The notes beneath the pieces were generated by a model. It made no database searches. It had not been told where the DNA came from and saw only the letters and a list, made by a program, of their open reading frames with translations. DNA of 64,000 bases, from positions 22,288-86,287 of IMG/VR virus record IMGVR_UViG_3300033149_004284; one strand, 5' to 3'. Every line of letters begins with the position of its first letter. Within the stretch, counting starts at the first letter, position 1. Shown here one piece after another: positions 46,635 to 54,696 of this stretch. Source of the DNA: a virus. A program made the translations under genes and the position numbers.

Positions 46635-49313
46635 ATGGGTTTCACATTAAAGGTGAAAGGTTGGATTGAGGACTTCGTGAAGGCGGCTGAGGCGTCCAAA
46701 GAGGAGATTCCCAAGGCGGCCCAGGGTAGCTTCACTCGCCTGAAACTACTCTCGGCCCAGAAGCCTGTCAAGGATGTGGAGTCTAGCCGCAACTCCGAGG
46801 GTCTGGAGAAGCTTCAGGCATTCCTGAAGAGTGTGAAGGGCAAAGCCAAGTTGGAGACTGTTGCCAAGAAAGCCATTGACAACCTGACCGAATACTTTGG
46901 GAAGGACTATGGGGCAAAAGGGGAGGTCGCAAAAGCTTCCACTTATGTCTGCCCAAAGTGCGGCTACAAGGGCAAGCCTGACAAAGACGGCAACTGTCCC
47001 AAGTGTGGCACTAAGATGAAGGTGGATTACGGGAAAGCCTACGGCGACTACGGCAAGACCAAGTATGAGGATTATGGCAAGACCGAAGTTGCCAAATCTG
47101 AGCCCCATCCCCACGGCAAGCATGTCGTCTATTGCCCTAAATGTGGCTATGAGGAGACAGTCGAGGCTGGCGTCAAGGCTAAGGACAAGAAGTGTCCCAA
47201 GTGCGGAACTCGGATGCGGGCTAGGGAAATAGGTGAGCGGCGCGAGGCTGTCCACTTCAGGACCCTAACTGGCCGACTTCTTGAAGCTGTTGAAGGCACA
47301 GAGGGTAGCCAGTGGGAAGTCACTCTCATCGAGGCAGGCGTCTCTGAGAATCGCACCAAGTACAGTCTCCCTGTTCTTGAAAAAGCGCTTCCCCTCTTCG
47401 ATGGTGCTAAGTGCTTCGCTGACCATTCAACTGCCTCTGAGCGTCGCGAGCGCCCTGGACGCTCTATCAGAGACATCGTAGGCTGGTTTGAAAGCCCGAA
47501 AGTTCTCGGCGACGGAGTCAAAGGAATTGGGGCTGTCTTCAACATCCTAGAATCAGAACGATGGTTTCGAGATAAAGTCGTAGAGGCCTGGGAGCGAGGC
47601 AAACGAGACCTCATTGGCTTCTCGATCAGCGCCATCGGCAGACAGAAACTGATTCGCGAGGAGGACAAACTCCTCAAGGAAGTCGTTTCGATTGACAAAG
47701 TACAATCTGTAGATGCTGTCACTGAGCCTGCAGCTGGTGGCAAATTCGTGAAAATGCTAGAAGGGAAGGAGGCAGAAGAAGTGAGCCAACTAGATATTCT
47801 GAACACCATCACACTGGAGAATCTGAGAGAGGTGAGGCCAGACTTGTTCCCTGAGCCTGCTTCTGAGCCAGAGCCTGATTTGGAGCCTACGCCTGAGCCA
47901 GAGACTGAACCATCTCCTGATCTTTCTCACCTCACTGAGGCGGTCAAAGAGATCGAGAGCCTAAAGGCTACCCTGGCTGAAATGCAGGATACGTCTCGGA
48001 AGACGGATCTCAAGGCGCAGCTTGACTCGGCGCTTCAGTCCAGCGGTCTTCCCAAGCCTGTCCAGGATAAACTTGGGCGACGCTTCTCTTCTCTCGAATT
48101 CACCTCGGAGACTCTCACTGAGGCGATTCGCGAGGAGAAGGAAGTCTTAGCCCAAATTCTGCCACCAGAGCGTCGTTACTTCCCATCAATCAAGATGGGC
48201 GAGAGCGAGCGGGACAAGATTGACAAGGCTATGGATGGTCTCCTGGAGGGCGAAGATATCGACGGGATTCCTCGCTTCAGGAATCTGCGTGAAGCCTACT
48301 CGATAGTCACTGGTACACCGATTCTGGATGTCAGAGCTCAGCATATCCTGAATGCGTCGTCAGCCTTTGACTCGTCAGTTGGTTTCTTGCGAGAGGAGAT
48401 ATCGACAAGCACTTGGACGAACGTCTTCGGAACCAGCATGACCAGGAGACTGCTTAAGGAATACCGCAAACCTGGCTATGATGACTGGAAGAAGATTTGC
48501 TCCAGCGTCGAGACTCTCGACAACATGAAGTCCCAGGAGCGAGTCCGCATAGGTGGCTATGTTGCCCTCAGCTCGGTTTCCGAGGGAAGCACCTACACAG
48601 AGCAGTCGTATGATCCTCCAAATGAGATGCAGAACTACACCCCGACCAAAAAGGGTAACTTGGAGAGTATCACACTGAAAGCTATCGCCAACGACGACCT
48701 TGGTGCTCTACGGCGAATTCCCAAGGCTATGGCCTTTGCAGCCAAGGTGGGTGTCTACAAGGCAGTTTTCGACGTTCTGACCACGAACGCTGCAATGAAC
48801 TATGATTCAGTGGCTCTGTTCAACGCGGCCAGTCACGGGAACTATGGGACAACTGCTCTTAGCTATGAAGAGCTCACAAGTGCCAAGAATGCTATGCTGG
48901 AGCAGATGGAGCCAGTAGGGTCTGGTGGAACTGAGCTCACCTATCTGGACGTGGAGCCCAAGTACTTGCTGGTTCCACTAGAGCTCCGAGGCACAGCCTG
49001 GGACCTCATCAATTCGCCAGTTAGGGCACTTGCCAGTTCCTTCAACGCAACTCAGCCCAACATGCACTATAAGACGCTTGAGCTGATTGTAGTGAGGCAC
49101 TGGACTGATTCTAACAACTGGTACTTGATCGCAGACCCTTCATTGATTGCAACCATCGAGGTTGGTTTCTATGGTTCTCAGGAGCCCGAAATCTTTACCG
49201 AGTTGGCCAATGCTGGGTCGAATTTCACTGCTGATAAGCTCCGCTACAAGATTCGTCATATCTATGGGGTAGCAGCTCTTGAGCATCGTGGAATGTACGC
49301 CGAGATCGTGTGA
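46635..49313 (+). CDS. Fusion of zinc ribbons, prohead protease and major capsid protein
   Basis: 892 aa. Residues 1-95 are helical. Two zinc ribbons follow: CPKCGYKGKPDKDGNCPKCG (106-125) and CPKCGYEETVEAGVKAKD then KCPKCG (167-191). Residues about 205-380 form an S78-like protease with His264 (CFADHS) and Ser330 (GFSISA). A Pro-Glu linker (407-429) and a scaffold-like coiled coil (430-510) come next. Residues about 540-892 form an HK97-fold major capsid domain of the Mu gpT-like type. The order protease-scaffold-capsid in one chain implies self-cleavage to release the capsid protein. Double zinc ribbons at the front are unusual. GGGAGGT precedes the ATG. Confidence 0.86.
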   Translation: MGFTLKVKGWIEDFVKAAEASKEEIPKAAQGSFTRLKLLSAQKPVKDVESSRNSEGLEKLQAFLKSVKGKAKLETVAKKAIDNLTEYFGKDYGAKGEVAKASTYVCPKCGYKGKPDKDGNCPKCGTKMKVDYGKAYGDYGKTKYEDYGKTEVAKSEPHPHGKHVVYCPKCGYEETVEAGVKAKDKKCPKCGTRMRAREIGERREAVHFRTLTGRLLEAVEGTEGSQWEVTLIEAGVSENRTKYSLPVLEKALPLFDGAKCFADHSTASERRERPGRSIRDIVGWFESPKVLGDGVKGIGAVFNILESERWFRDKVVEAWERGKRDLIGFSISAIGRQKLIREEDKLLKEVVSIDKVQSVDAVTEPAAGGKFVKMLEGKEAEEVSQLDILNTITLENLREVRPDLFPEPASEPEPDLEPTPEPETEPSPDLSHLTEAVKEIESLKATLAEMQDTSRKTDLKAQLDSALQSSGLPKPVQDKLGRRFSSLEFTSETLTEAIREEKEVLAQILPPERRYFPSIKMGESERDKIDKAMDGLLEGEDIDGIPRFRNLREAYSIVTGTPILDVRAQHILNASSAFDSSVGFLREEISTSTWTNVFGTSMTRRLLKEYRKPGYDDWKKICSSVETLDNMKSQERVRIGGYVALSSVSEGSTYTEQSYDPPNEMQNYTPTKKGNLESITLKAIANDDLGALRRIPKAMAFAAKVGVYKAVFDVLTTNAAMNYDSVALFNAASHGNYGTTALSYEELTSAKNAMLEQMEPVGSGGTELTYLDVEPKYLLVPLELRGTAWDLINSPVRALASSFNATQPNMHYKTLELIVVRHWTDSNNWYLIADPSLIATIEVGFYGSQEPEIFTELANAGSNFTADKLRYKIRHIYGVAALEHRGMYAEIV

Positions 49314-49332
49314 TATCCTTTCTCTCTCGCCT

Positions 49333-49365
49333 GGAGAGTCAGTCTTGCCCAGGGGCTGACTCTCC
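49333..49365 (+). terminator. Strong hairpin after the capsid gene
   Basis: GGAGAGTCAG (49333-49342) pairs perfectly with CTGACTCTCC (49356-49365), 20 bases after the capsid stop. The sequence after it is CAAACCC, not a U-run, so it is more likely a partial terminator or a 3'-end stabiliser that lets capsid mRNA accumulate over tail mRNA. Confidence 0.6.
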
Positions 49366-49389
49366 CAAACCCTATATCAGGAGCAGAAC

Positions 49390-50088
49390 TTGACAAAGTA
49401 TCTGAGCTCCTACGTTGATGCTGTGCGTAATCGGCTTCAGGAGGTTGAGGCCAGTGAGGAAATCAGCACTACTGAGATCAACGACTCCATAGAGCTCGCC
49501 GTGCGGTATCACAGTCGTTTCAGGCCACAGATCATCGTAGACGATATCGCAGGCTCTGGAGTCTATGACCTCACTCTGCCTGACACTTGGGAAAAGGACT
49601 TCTCGGTTATCCTGGCTGTGGAGTGTCCTCAGGGCAGCAGGACGCCCACTTACCTTGAGCCCAAGGATTGGATGCTTTATCGGGGTACAAGCGGCAATCC
49701 TTCCTTAAGGCTCCTCAGCTTCACTCCGAGCGCCAGCCAGACTGTACGTATAACCTTTACCCATACTCATTTAGTAACTGCCTCTACTACTACCATCCAG
49801 GATGAGGATTACTGGGCTGTGGGTAACTTAGCTGCCTCGATGGCAGCTCGCCTGCTTGCTGCCCGCTACGCTCGCGTGTGGGGGCCAGTTCTTAATGTAG
49901 ATGTTGTGAACTATCCTAACAAATCGGAACAGTATCTAGCTTTGGCCAAGGAATGTGAGAATATCTGGAGGCTCCATCTTGGGCTTCCTCCTGAGGGAGC
50001 GCCTAGCCCCTCGTTCCAATATGGGGACTGGGATATGACATATTCTTGGAATAGAGGGCTTCTGGTTCACAAGCCTGAATATAGATAA
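49390..50088 (+). CDS. Head-tail connector/adaptor-like protein, TTG start
   Basis: 232 aa. First gene after the capsid, with a helical N-terminus (LSSYVDAVRNRLQEVEASEE), a beta-rich centre and a helical C-terminal part (SMAARLLAARYARVWGPVLN). Position, size and this alpha-beta-alpha profile fit the gp6-like adaptor ring that binds the portal. GGAGCAG precedes the TTG. Confidence 0.68.
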   Translation: MTKYLSSYVDAVRNRLQEVEASEEISTTEINDSIELAVRYHSRFRPQIIVDDIAGSGVYDLTLPDTWEKDFSVILAVECPQGSRTPTYLEPKDWMLYRGTSGNPSLRLLSFTPSASQTVRITFTHTHLVTASTTTIQDEDYWAVGNLAASMAARLLAARYARVWGPVLNVDVVNYPNKSEQYLALAKECENIWRLHLGLPPEGAPSPSFQYGDWDMTYSWNRGLLVHKPEYR

Positions 50089-50100
50089 TGGCTGAGGATA

Positions 50101-50589
50101 ATGGCTTCCACCCGTAAGCAGATTTCAACTGCCATCAAAGGCATTCTAGAAACCGTCAGTGGTGTAGGGGTAGTTCAGGAGTATCACCGCTATACCCGCT
50201 CCCCTGAAGGGTTCAAAGAGTACTTTACTAAGTTGGTAGATCAGTACTCACGGGAAGCCAATGCTTGGCTAGTCTGCCGAGACAGCTTCTCACAGACCAC
50301 GGCAGGAATGCCGATTCCTCAGGAGATGCGAGAGCATCAGTGGACTATTGTGGGCTATGTCGGGCTGAAAGATTCAACAGGTTCTGAGGAGACGTTCCAG
50401 GACTTGGTCGATGAAATCGTGAACGCTTTTGAGGCTCGCAAGCAGTTAGGGCTTCCTACCATAGTCGAATATGTCAGGCCGCCCCAGGTTCCAACAATCG
50501 ACCACGCCTGGTTTGGGCCAGTTCTATGTCATCATTGTGTGATTCAGTTGGCAGTTCTCGAAAGGCGTACTATAGTATATGCGTCCTAG
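50101..50589 (+). CDS. Tail terminator or head-closure-like protein, 162 aa
   Basis: MASTRKQISTAIKGILETVS then WTIVGYVGLKDSTGSEETFQ and DLVDEIVNAFEARKQLG: an N-terminal helix, beta strands, a long helix and more strands, the profile of tail-terminator proteins that cap the tail tube. Assignment rests on position and profile. Confidence 0.62.
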   Translation: MASTRKQISTAIKGILETVSGVGVVQEYHRYTRSPEGFKEYFTKLVDQYSREANAWLVCRDSFSQTTAGMPIPQEMREHQWTIVGYVGLKDSTGSEETFQDLVDEIVNAFEARKQLGLPTIVEYVRPPQVPTIDHAWFGPVLCHHCVIQLAVLERRTIVYAS

Positions 50590-50644
50590 CAAGCAACGAA
50601 TTGGTGTATCCTAAGTAAGTGGTGGCCCTAGTTGAGGATAAGCA

Positions 50645-51808
50645 ATGGCCCGCTATGGGAGAGTTCTTCAGTCCAGACGTCAGCAACCTTTAAGGGTGAT
50701 AGCTCCTTGCTATGAACTAGCAGCTAGTGGCTATTATCGGGTTCTGCTACCGCTCAAGGTCTTGCTCGACAGGGGGGCTATCGAGGCAGTTTGGAAGGGG
50801 ATGTTACCCTGCAAGCCAGGGGAGAAGCCTGAGCGCGGCTCTCGACTTGCTAATTTGATGGCTCAACTCCTCAATTGGGCTAACGTCTACTTCCTAGAGA
50901 GAGAGGAACGAGAGAACCTTATTCCCATACTTGAGAAAGCCAAACGACTCGGCAAGGCTATCGTGATGGACATAGATGACCATGTAGTTGCCTTTCCTGA
51001 TATTCCTCAAAGGCAGGTATCGGATTTTTGGAAGGAGCGAGTGCCCTATTTCCTGAAGATCCTCCAGCAGGTTGATTTGTTGATTACCACTACCGACAGA
51101 CTAGCAAGGAGTTATAAGGAGTACCTGGGCGATGGTGCCGAGACAGTTAGTATTCCAAACTTCATCGATACGAGGCATCCTCGCTGGCAAGTTCAGCCTA
51201 GCGAAAAGACTGACGGGACAATCACTATTGGCTGGATGGGCGGCCCGACTCACATAGATGATCTGGAACTCCTCCGAGAGCCGCTCTCTATTATTCTGAA
51301 CCGATACCCCAAGGCTGTCTTCAAGTGTGTAGGGCTGATTCCAGAGTGGTTGGACAGTTTGCCTTCCGGCCAGGTCGTCAGGAGTGAGGGCTATTCTGGC
51401 CTTGCTGACTATCCAAAGCGCTTCGCAGATTTCGATATAGGACTTATCCCACTCACTGACAATGAGTTCAATCGGAAGGGTAAATCAGCGTTAAAGTATC
51501 TCGAATATTCGATGTTCGGAATTGCCTCAGTTGTCAGCAAAGTGCCCGCTTATTGGGGAGCGGTTAGCAGGAAGCGAGGCTTTCTAACGCCCAATACGAC
51601 CGAAGATTGGATCAAGTCCATAGAAACACTTATCACCAGGGAAGCCCTTCGCAAATCCCTGGGCAATGCGGCCAAAGACTATGTTCTCAAGCAGCGTTCT
51701 ATCGATGGCAACGCCTATCGTTGGGCTGCTGCCTTTGAGCAAGCTCGTCGAATCAGACGGAGCCGGAATCAAATCCTAGTGCCTGCACTAGAAGGAGTAG
51801 CAATATGA
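50645..51808 (+). CDS. GT-B glycosyltransferase inside the tail module
   Basis: 387 aa. LRVIAPCYELAASGYYRVLL, AIVMDIDDHVVAFPDI, ITIGWMGGPTHIDDLELLRE and ADFDIGLIPLTDNEFNRKGK then SALKYLEYSMFGIASVVSKV (the GT4-type donor motif K..KyLEYma.G.pvVaS) identify a family 4-like glycosyltransferase. It lies 9-20 kb from the main glycan island, immediately before the tail tube gene and overlapping its start (ATGA). This suggests that a structural protein could be its target. Confidence 0.83.
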   Translation: MARYGRVLQSRRQQPLRVIAPCYELAASGYYRVLLPLKVLLDRGAIEAVWKGMLPCKPGEKPERGSRLANLMAQLLNWANVYFLEREERENLIPILEKAKRLGKAIVMDIDDHVVAFPDIPQRQVSDFWKERVPYFLKILQQVDLLITTTDRLARSYKEYLGDGAETVSIPNFIDTRHPRWQVQPSEKTDGTITIGWMGGPTHIDDLELLREPLSIILNRYPKAVFKCVGLIPEWLDSLPSGQVVRSEGYSGLADYPKRFADFDIGLIPLTDNEFNRKGKSALKYLEYSMFGIASVVSKVPAYWGAVSRKRGFLTPNTTEDWIKSIETLITREALRKSLGNAAKDYVLKQRSIDGNAYRWAAAFEQARRIRRSRNQILVPALEGVAI

Positions 51809-52761
51809 CCATATCACGATTGACCAAGATTGGTGTTGCGCGCGAAAGCTCCTGGGGAGCCGCTGATGCTCCACAGGTACTTCTGCCTGTCGAGCCGCCT
51901 AGTATAACAGAGCCTTATGAGCAGATTCTGGACAATCTACAGCGTGGCCTCTATGCTGCGGACTTCGGCGCATATCAGGGCGCAGGCCATGTGGAAATGT
52001 CGCTTTCTGGGCAATTCTACCCAGAGGAAGTGGGCTTTCTACTTACAGCTATGATAGGCTCACCCTCTAGCGGTACGAGTGTACCCTATGAGCATGACTT
52101 CACCATGGCGACTTCTCAGCCGCCTAGTCTCGCTATCCAGGACGAAGGCGCTGTCTATAAATCAGGGGCCACCAAGCGACGCTACACAGGGATGCTGCCA
52201 TCTAGCCTCGTTTTCAGCTTTAGCTCAGCTGAGGGAGTGCTTGCCTGGTCTGCTGACCTAACAGGCAAACTAGGAACTGCGCCAGGCAGCGGAGCTATCC
52301 CTAGTGCTGTAGGTACGTCTCCCTTCCTTGGCTGGCAAGGAGCCCTCACTATTGGGAGTGCTAACACTCGCCTCATTGACGCTGAGATTACTCTTGAGCG
52401 AGAGGTTGAGATGCGGCATGGCTCAGACGGAACTCAGTATGCAGTCGCGGGTTACTCTGGAGCCTTAACTGCCACAGCCACCATGACACTTGATGCAATA
52501 GACAACACAGAGCTTGACTACGTTCTTGGTCACTCTTCCAACACAGTTGTGCTCACTTTCTCCTATGGAGCTGGCAATGCTGAGCGTAGCATCGCCTTCA
52601 CTATGACTAAATTCAACTGGGGGGAGGCACCAGCAGAACTAGACCGCAGCGGGGTCTTCGTCACTTTGGGAATCAGCGGCAGAGCTCTCTACAATGATAC
52701 GGATGCTGGGCCTATCGCAGTTACGCTCAAAAACGCTAGGTCTAGTTACGCAGCTGCCTGA
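51805..52761 (+). CDS. Major tail tube protein
   Basis: 318 aa. MTISRLTKIGVARESSWGAA is a frequent start of siphophage tube proteins. The protein is almost entirely beta with many Gly/Ser/Thr turns, and the C-terminal part (TATATMTLDAIDNTELDYVL; EAPAELDRSGVFVTLGISGR) resembles tail tube domains with an insertion. Coupled to the glycosyltransferase by ATGA. Position before the chaperones and tape measure supports the role. Confidence 0.78.
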   Translation: MTISRLTKIGVARESSWGAADAPQVLLPVEPPSITEPYEQILDNLQRGLYAADFGAYQGAGHVEMSLSGQFYPEEVGFLLTAMIGSPSSGTSVPYEHDFTMATSQPPSLAIQDEGAVYKSGATKRRYTGMLPSSLVFSFSSAEGVLAWSADLTGKLGTAPGSGAIPSAVGTSPFLGWQGALTIGSANTRLIDAEITLEREVEMRHGSDGTQYAVAGYSGALTATATMTLDAIDNTELDYVLGHSSNTVVLTFSYGAGNAERSIAFTMTKFNWGEAPAELDRSGVFVTLGISGRALYNDTDAGPIAVTLKNARSSYAAA

Positions 52762-52810
52762 TAAGGGAGTATGGGCTGTCAGCGATGTCCTTGCCTCTCT
52801 TTCAGTTCAC

Positions 52811-52839
52811 TTGACATCTTGGCTCGTTTCTGCTAGAAT
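52811..52839 (+). promoter_or_regulatory. Sigma-70 promoter within the tail module
   Basis: TTGACA (52811-52816), 17-base spacer, TAGAAT (52834-52839), 18 bases before the next ATG. An internal promoter at this point suggests that the following gene is separately expressed, as moron genes are. Confidence 0.75.
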
Positions 52840-52857
52840 AAGAAGCAGGAGGTTAGG

Positions 52858-53472
52858 ATGCCAAAGGGAGTCTATGCCAGGGTTCAAGAAACCCAGGGCT
52901 ATCGCGATAGGAGCTACTGGGCGAAGAAGATTAAGGCGCAGGCTGGTTTCGTCTGCCAGAGATGTGGCAGGTATCAGCCTGCTTCCCTGTTAAGGGTTAG
53001 GCCCCTCTCGGAGAAACTCACTCTCGATGCTGGAGAGGTGCTGTGCTTCCGATGCCTAGCTGAGGAAGAATTCGGTGGAGATGTTGTTCTTCTTGCCGAC
53101 TTCCTGCTATGGGTTTCGGATGCTGGTGTATCTCTCACTTCAAATCTCCTCAAACAGTGGACTAGGGAGGGGCTACTCCCCAAGCCCCTCTATGGATTTC
53201 TTCCGATGTCGCTTCGCCCAAAAGTGGCTCTCCTGTTCCATAACCGCTCCCTTCCTACAGAATCCCTGAGGGAACTTCTCTCCAGGCAGAAGGTCGAAAC
53301 CCTGATTATGCGTAACCTCAAAACAGGCAAAACTGAAATCCTAACCGTTATAGAAGAATTTCCTGCCATCAGTCTTGATGGCCATAGATACTATTGTCGC
53401 AGACTTCTCAACGGAGATATCCTTACAAGATCAGAGAGGAGGAAAAAAGATGAGCGGCTGGTTCAATCCTGA
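52858..53472 (+). CDS. HNH-like zinc protein (possible moron), 204 aa
   Basis: QAGFVCQRCGRYQPASLLRV then VLCFRCLAEE gives the paired CxxC zinc knuckles of HNH nucleases, but the usual D-H-H/N catalytic residues between them are not evident, so it may be a degenerate HNH or simply a zinc-binding protein. A MerR-like helix (LTSNLLKQWTREGLLPKPLY) follows, suggesting DNA binding. It has its own promoter and AGGAGG site and lies between tail tube and chaperones. Confidence 0.62.
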   Translation: MPKGVYARVQETQGYRDRSYWAKKIKAQAGFVCQRCGRYQPASLLRVRPLSEKLTLDAGEVLCFRCLAEEEFGGDVVLLADFLLWVSDAGVSLTSNLLKQWTREGLLPKPLYGFLPMSLRPKVALLFHNRSLPTESLRELLSRQKVETLIMRNLKTGKTEILTVIEEFPAISLDGHRYYCRRLLNGDILTRSERRKKDERLVQS

Positions 53473-53845
53473 GACGATCAAAGTCGATTTTGAGGATTTA
53501 GGCTATTCCCAGTTCTGGGTGGATGTTAAGAAGCCTGGCTCTTTGCTCTATGGTGAGATGTTGGGCCTCGATAAGTTAGGCGAGGACAGTCCTCCCAAGG
53601 AGGTAATGGGAGCCTTAGCCCTGATGATTCAGGACTGGAACTTGACTGATCCTGTGACAGAGGAGGCTCTGTCAGTCCCAACTCAGAAAGACCCAACTCC
53701 TCTCTATCGGCTGCCAAACGCCTTTTTGAGGTTACTCCAGCAACGTATCACTGCTGAGTCAGAGGCCTTTGCAGGGCCTGAGGGTGTGCTAAAAAAAGCC
53801 AAAGAGATGCCGCTCGAAGCTATTTCAGAGGAATCAAGGGAGTGA
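53450..53845 (+). CDS. Tail assembly chaperone (gpG-like)
   Basis: 131 aa from the ATG at 53450 (GAGAGGAGG). MSGWFNPETIKVDFEDLGYS and helical acidic middle part. Position just before the tape measure gene and the overlapping -1 frame make it the short member of a lambda G/GT-type chaperone pair, which coats the tape measure during tail assembly. The slippery site lies at codons 114-116. Confidence 0.72.
   Translation: MSGWFNPETIKVDFEDLGYSQFWVDVKKPGSLLYGEMLGLDKLGEDSPPKEVMGALALMIQDWNLTDPVTEEALSVPTQKDPTPLYRLPNAFLRLLQQRITAESEAFAGPEGVLKKAKEMPLEAISEESRE
53791..53797 (+). promoter_or_regulatory. Programmed -1 ribosomal frameshift site
   Basis: A-AAA-AAA in the chaperone frame (CTA AAA AAA GCC). 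After a -1 slip the frame is open through the gene end and into 53842-53994 with no stop. This is the expected position and direction for a tail chaperone frameshift. Confidence 0.8.
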
Positions 53846-53994
53846 AAGCCCCAGGCTGGGTAGTGGAGATAGCCATCATGGAGCGATTTGGATGGACTGA
53901 GCGGCAGCTCTATGAAGAGAACTCTGTCAAGCGCATCTTTACAATTGTCGAGGAGATGAATCTGAGAGGGCAGGCCGAGAAGTCGAGGAGATAG
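53842..53994 (+). CDS. Tail chaperone extension (T-like), reached by -1 frameshift
   Basis: A 50-codon frame beginning GTG at 53842 (overlap GTGA): KAPGWVVEIAIMERFGWTER then QLYEENSVKRIFTIVEEMNL and a basic end. It is in the -1 frame relative to the chaperone and open back to 53797. Frameshifted product: residues 1-116 of the chaperone plus 65 residues, about 181 aa. The extension binds the tape measure in lambda-like systems. Independent translation from GTG is less likely. Confidence 0.75.
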   Translation: MKAPGWVVEIAIMERFGWTERQLYEENSVKRIFTIVEEMNLRGQAEKSRR

Positions 53995-53995
53995 C

Positions 53996-54694
53996 ATGGC
54001 AGAGAGCTTCCAGGTGAGAATAGACATTCTGACTAGGAAAGACGGCTGGGTTGAGAGCCTTATTGCCGATGGTCTGCAAAACAAGGCAGGTCGCCAGATA
54101 CTCCTGGAAAGGCTTGGGCCTCAGCTCAAGCCCATCCTCGACGAATGCACTAGGAGAACTAAAGAGATTGTCTTGGAGGCGTACCGAACTCCAGGTTTCG
54201 TCCCAGGCGATACTCTCCGAATGGCTTTCTTGGGCGGCTATGGTGAAAGCGTCCAGCGGCGCTTCCGAGCTCAGACAACTCAGACCTGGCCCTGGGCCTA
54301 TGTAGGTCTTTATCCCCAGCCAGGAGCAGATACGCTCCAATCTCGCAATCCTGCTATCTACATTCCCTCGATAGAGACAGGGATGACGCCTGCGGGCTGG
54401 ACAGACTTTCAACATGATGGCTCTGGGAGACGCAAATCCACAGGCACTGGTGGCTGGATGATGTTTCAGCGATTGGCTTATTGGGCCAGGAAGAAGCTTG
54501 GGGTTGATGAGGGAACTCGCAGGGGACATACTTTCGTTTGGTTGCTCTATAAGAAGATTCTTGAGAGAGGCACGAGAGCTAAGTATCTCTTTCGTCAGGT
54601 CGAGGACACACCTGAGTTTCAGAAGTTCCTTCAGGAGAAACAGAAACGAGTCTTTAATGCAATTCGGAGAGCGTTCCTGCCCTTTCGGAGATAG
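53996..54694 (+). CDS. Hypothetical tail-module protein, 232 aa
   Basis: It lies between chaperones and tape measure. N-terminal helical region (DGLQNKAGRQILLERLGPQL), a central part with WPWAYVGLYPQPGADT and a helical, basic C-terminus (QKFLQEKQKRVFNAIRRAFL). Starts one base after the chaperone stop. Function unknown. It could be a minor tail or connector protein. Confidence 0.6.
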   Translation: MAESFQVRIDILTRKDGWVESLIADGLQNKAGRQILLERLGPQLKPILDECTRRTKEIVLEAYRTPGFVPGDTLRMAFLGGYGESVQRRFRAQTTQTWPWAYVGLYPQPGADTLQSRNPAIYIPSIETGMTPAGWTDFQHDGSGRRKSTGTGGWMMFQRLAYWARKKLGVDEGTRRGHTFVWLLYKKILERGTRAKYLFRQVEDTPEFQKFLQEKQKRVFNAIRRAFLPFRR

Positions 54695-54696
54695 CA

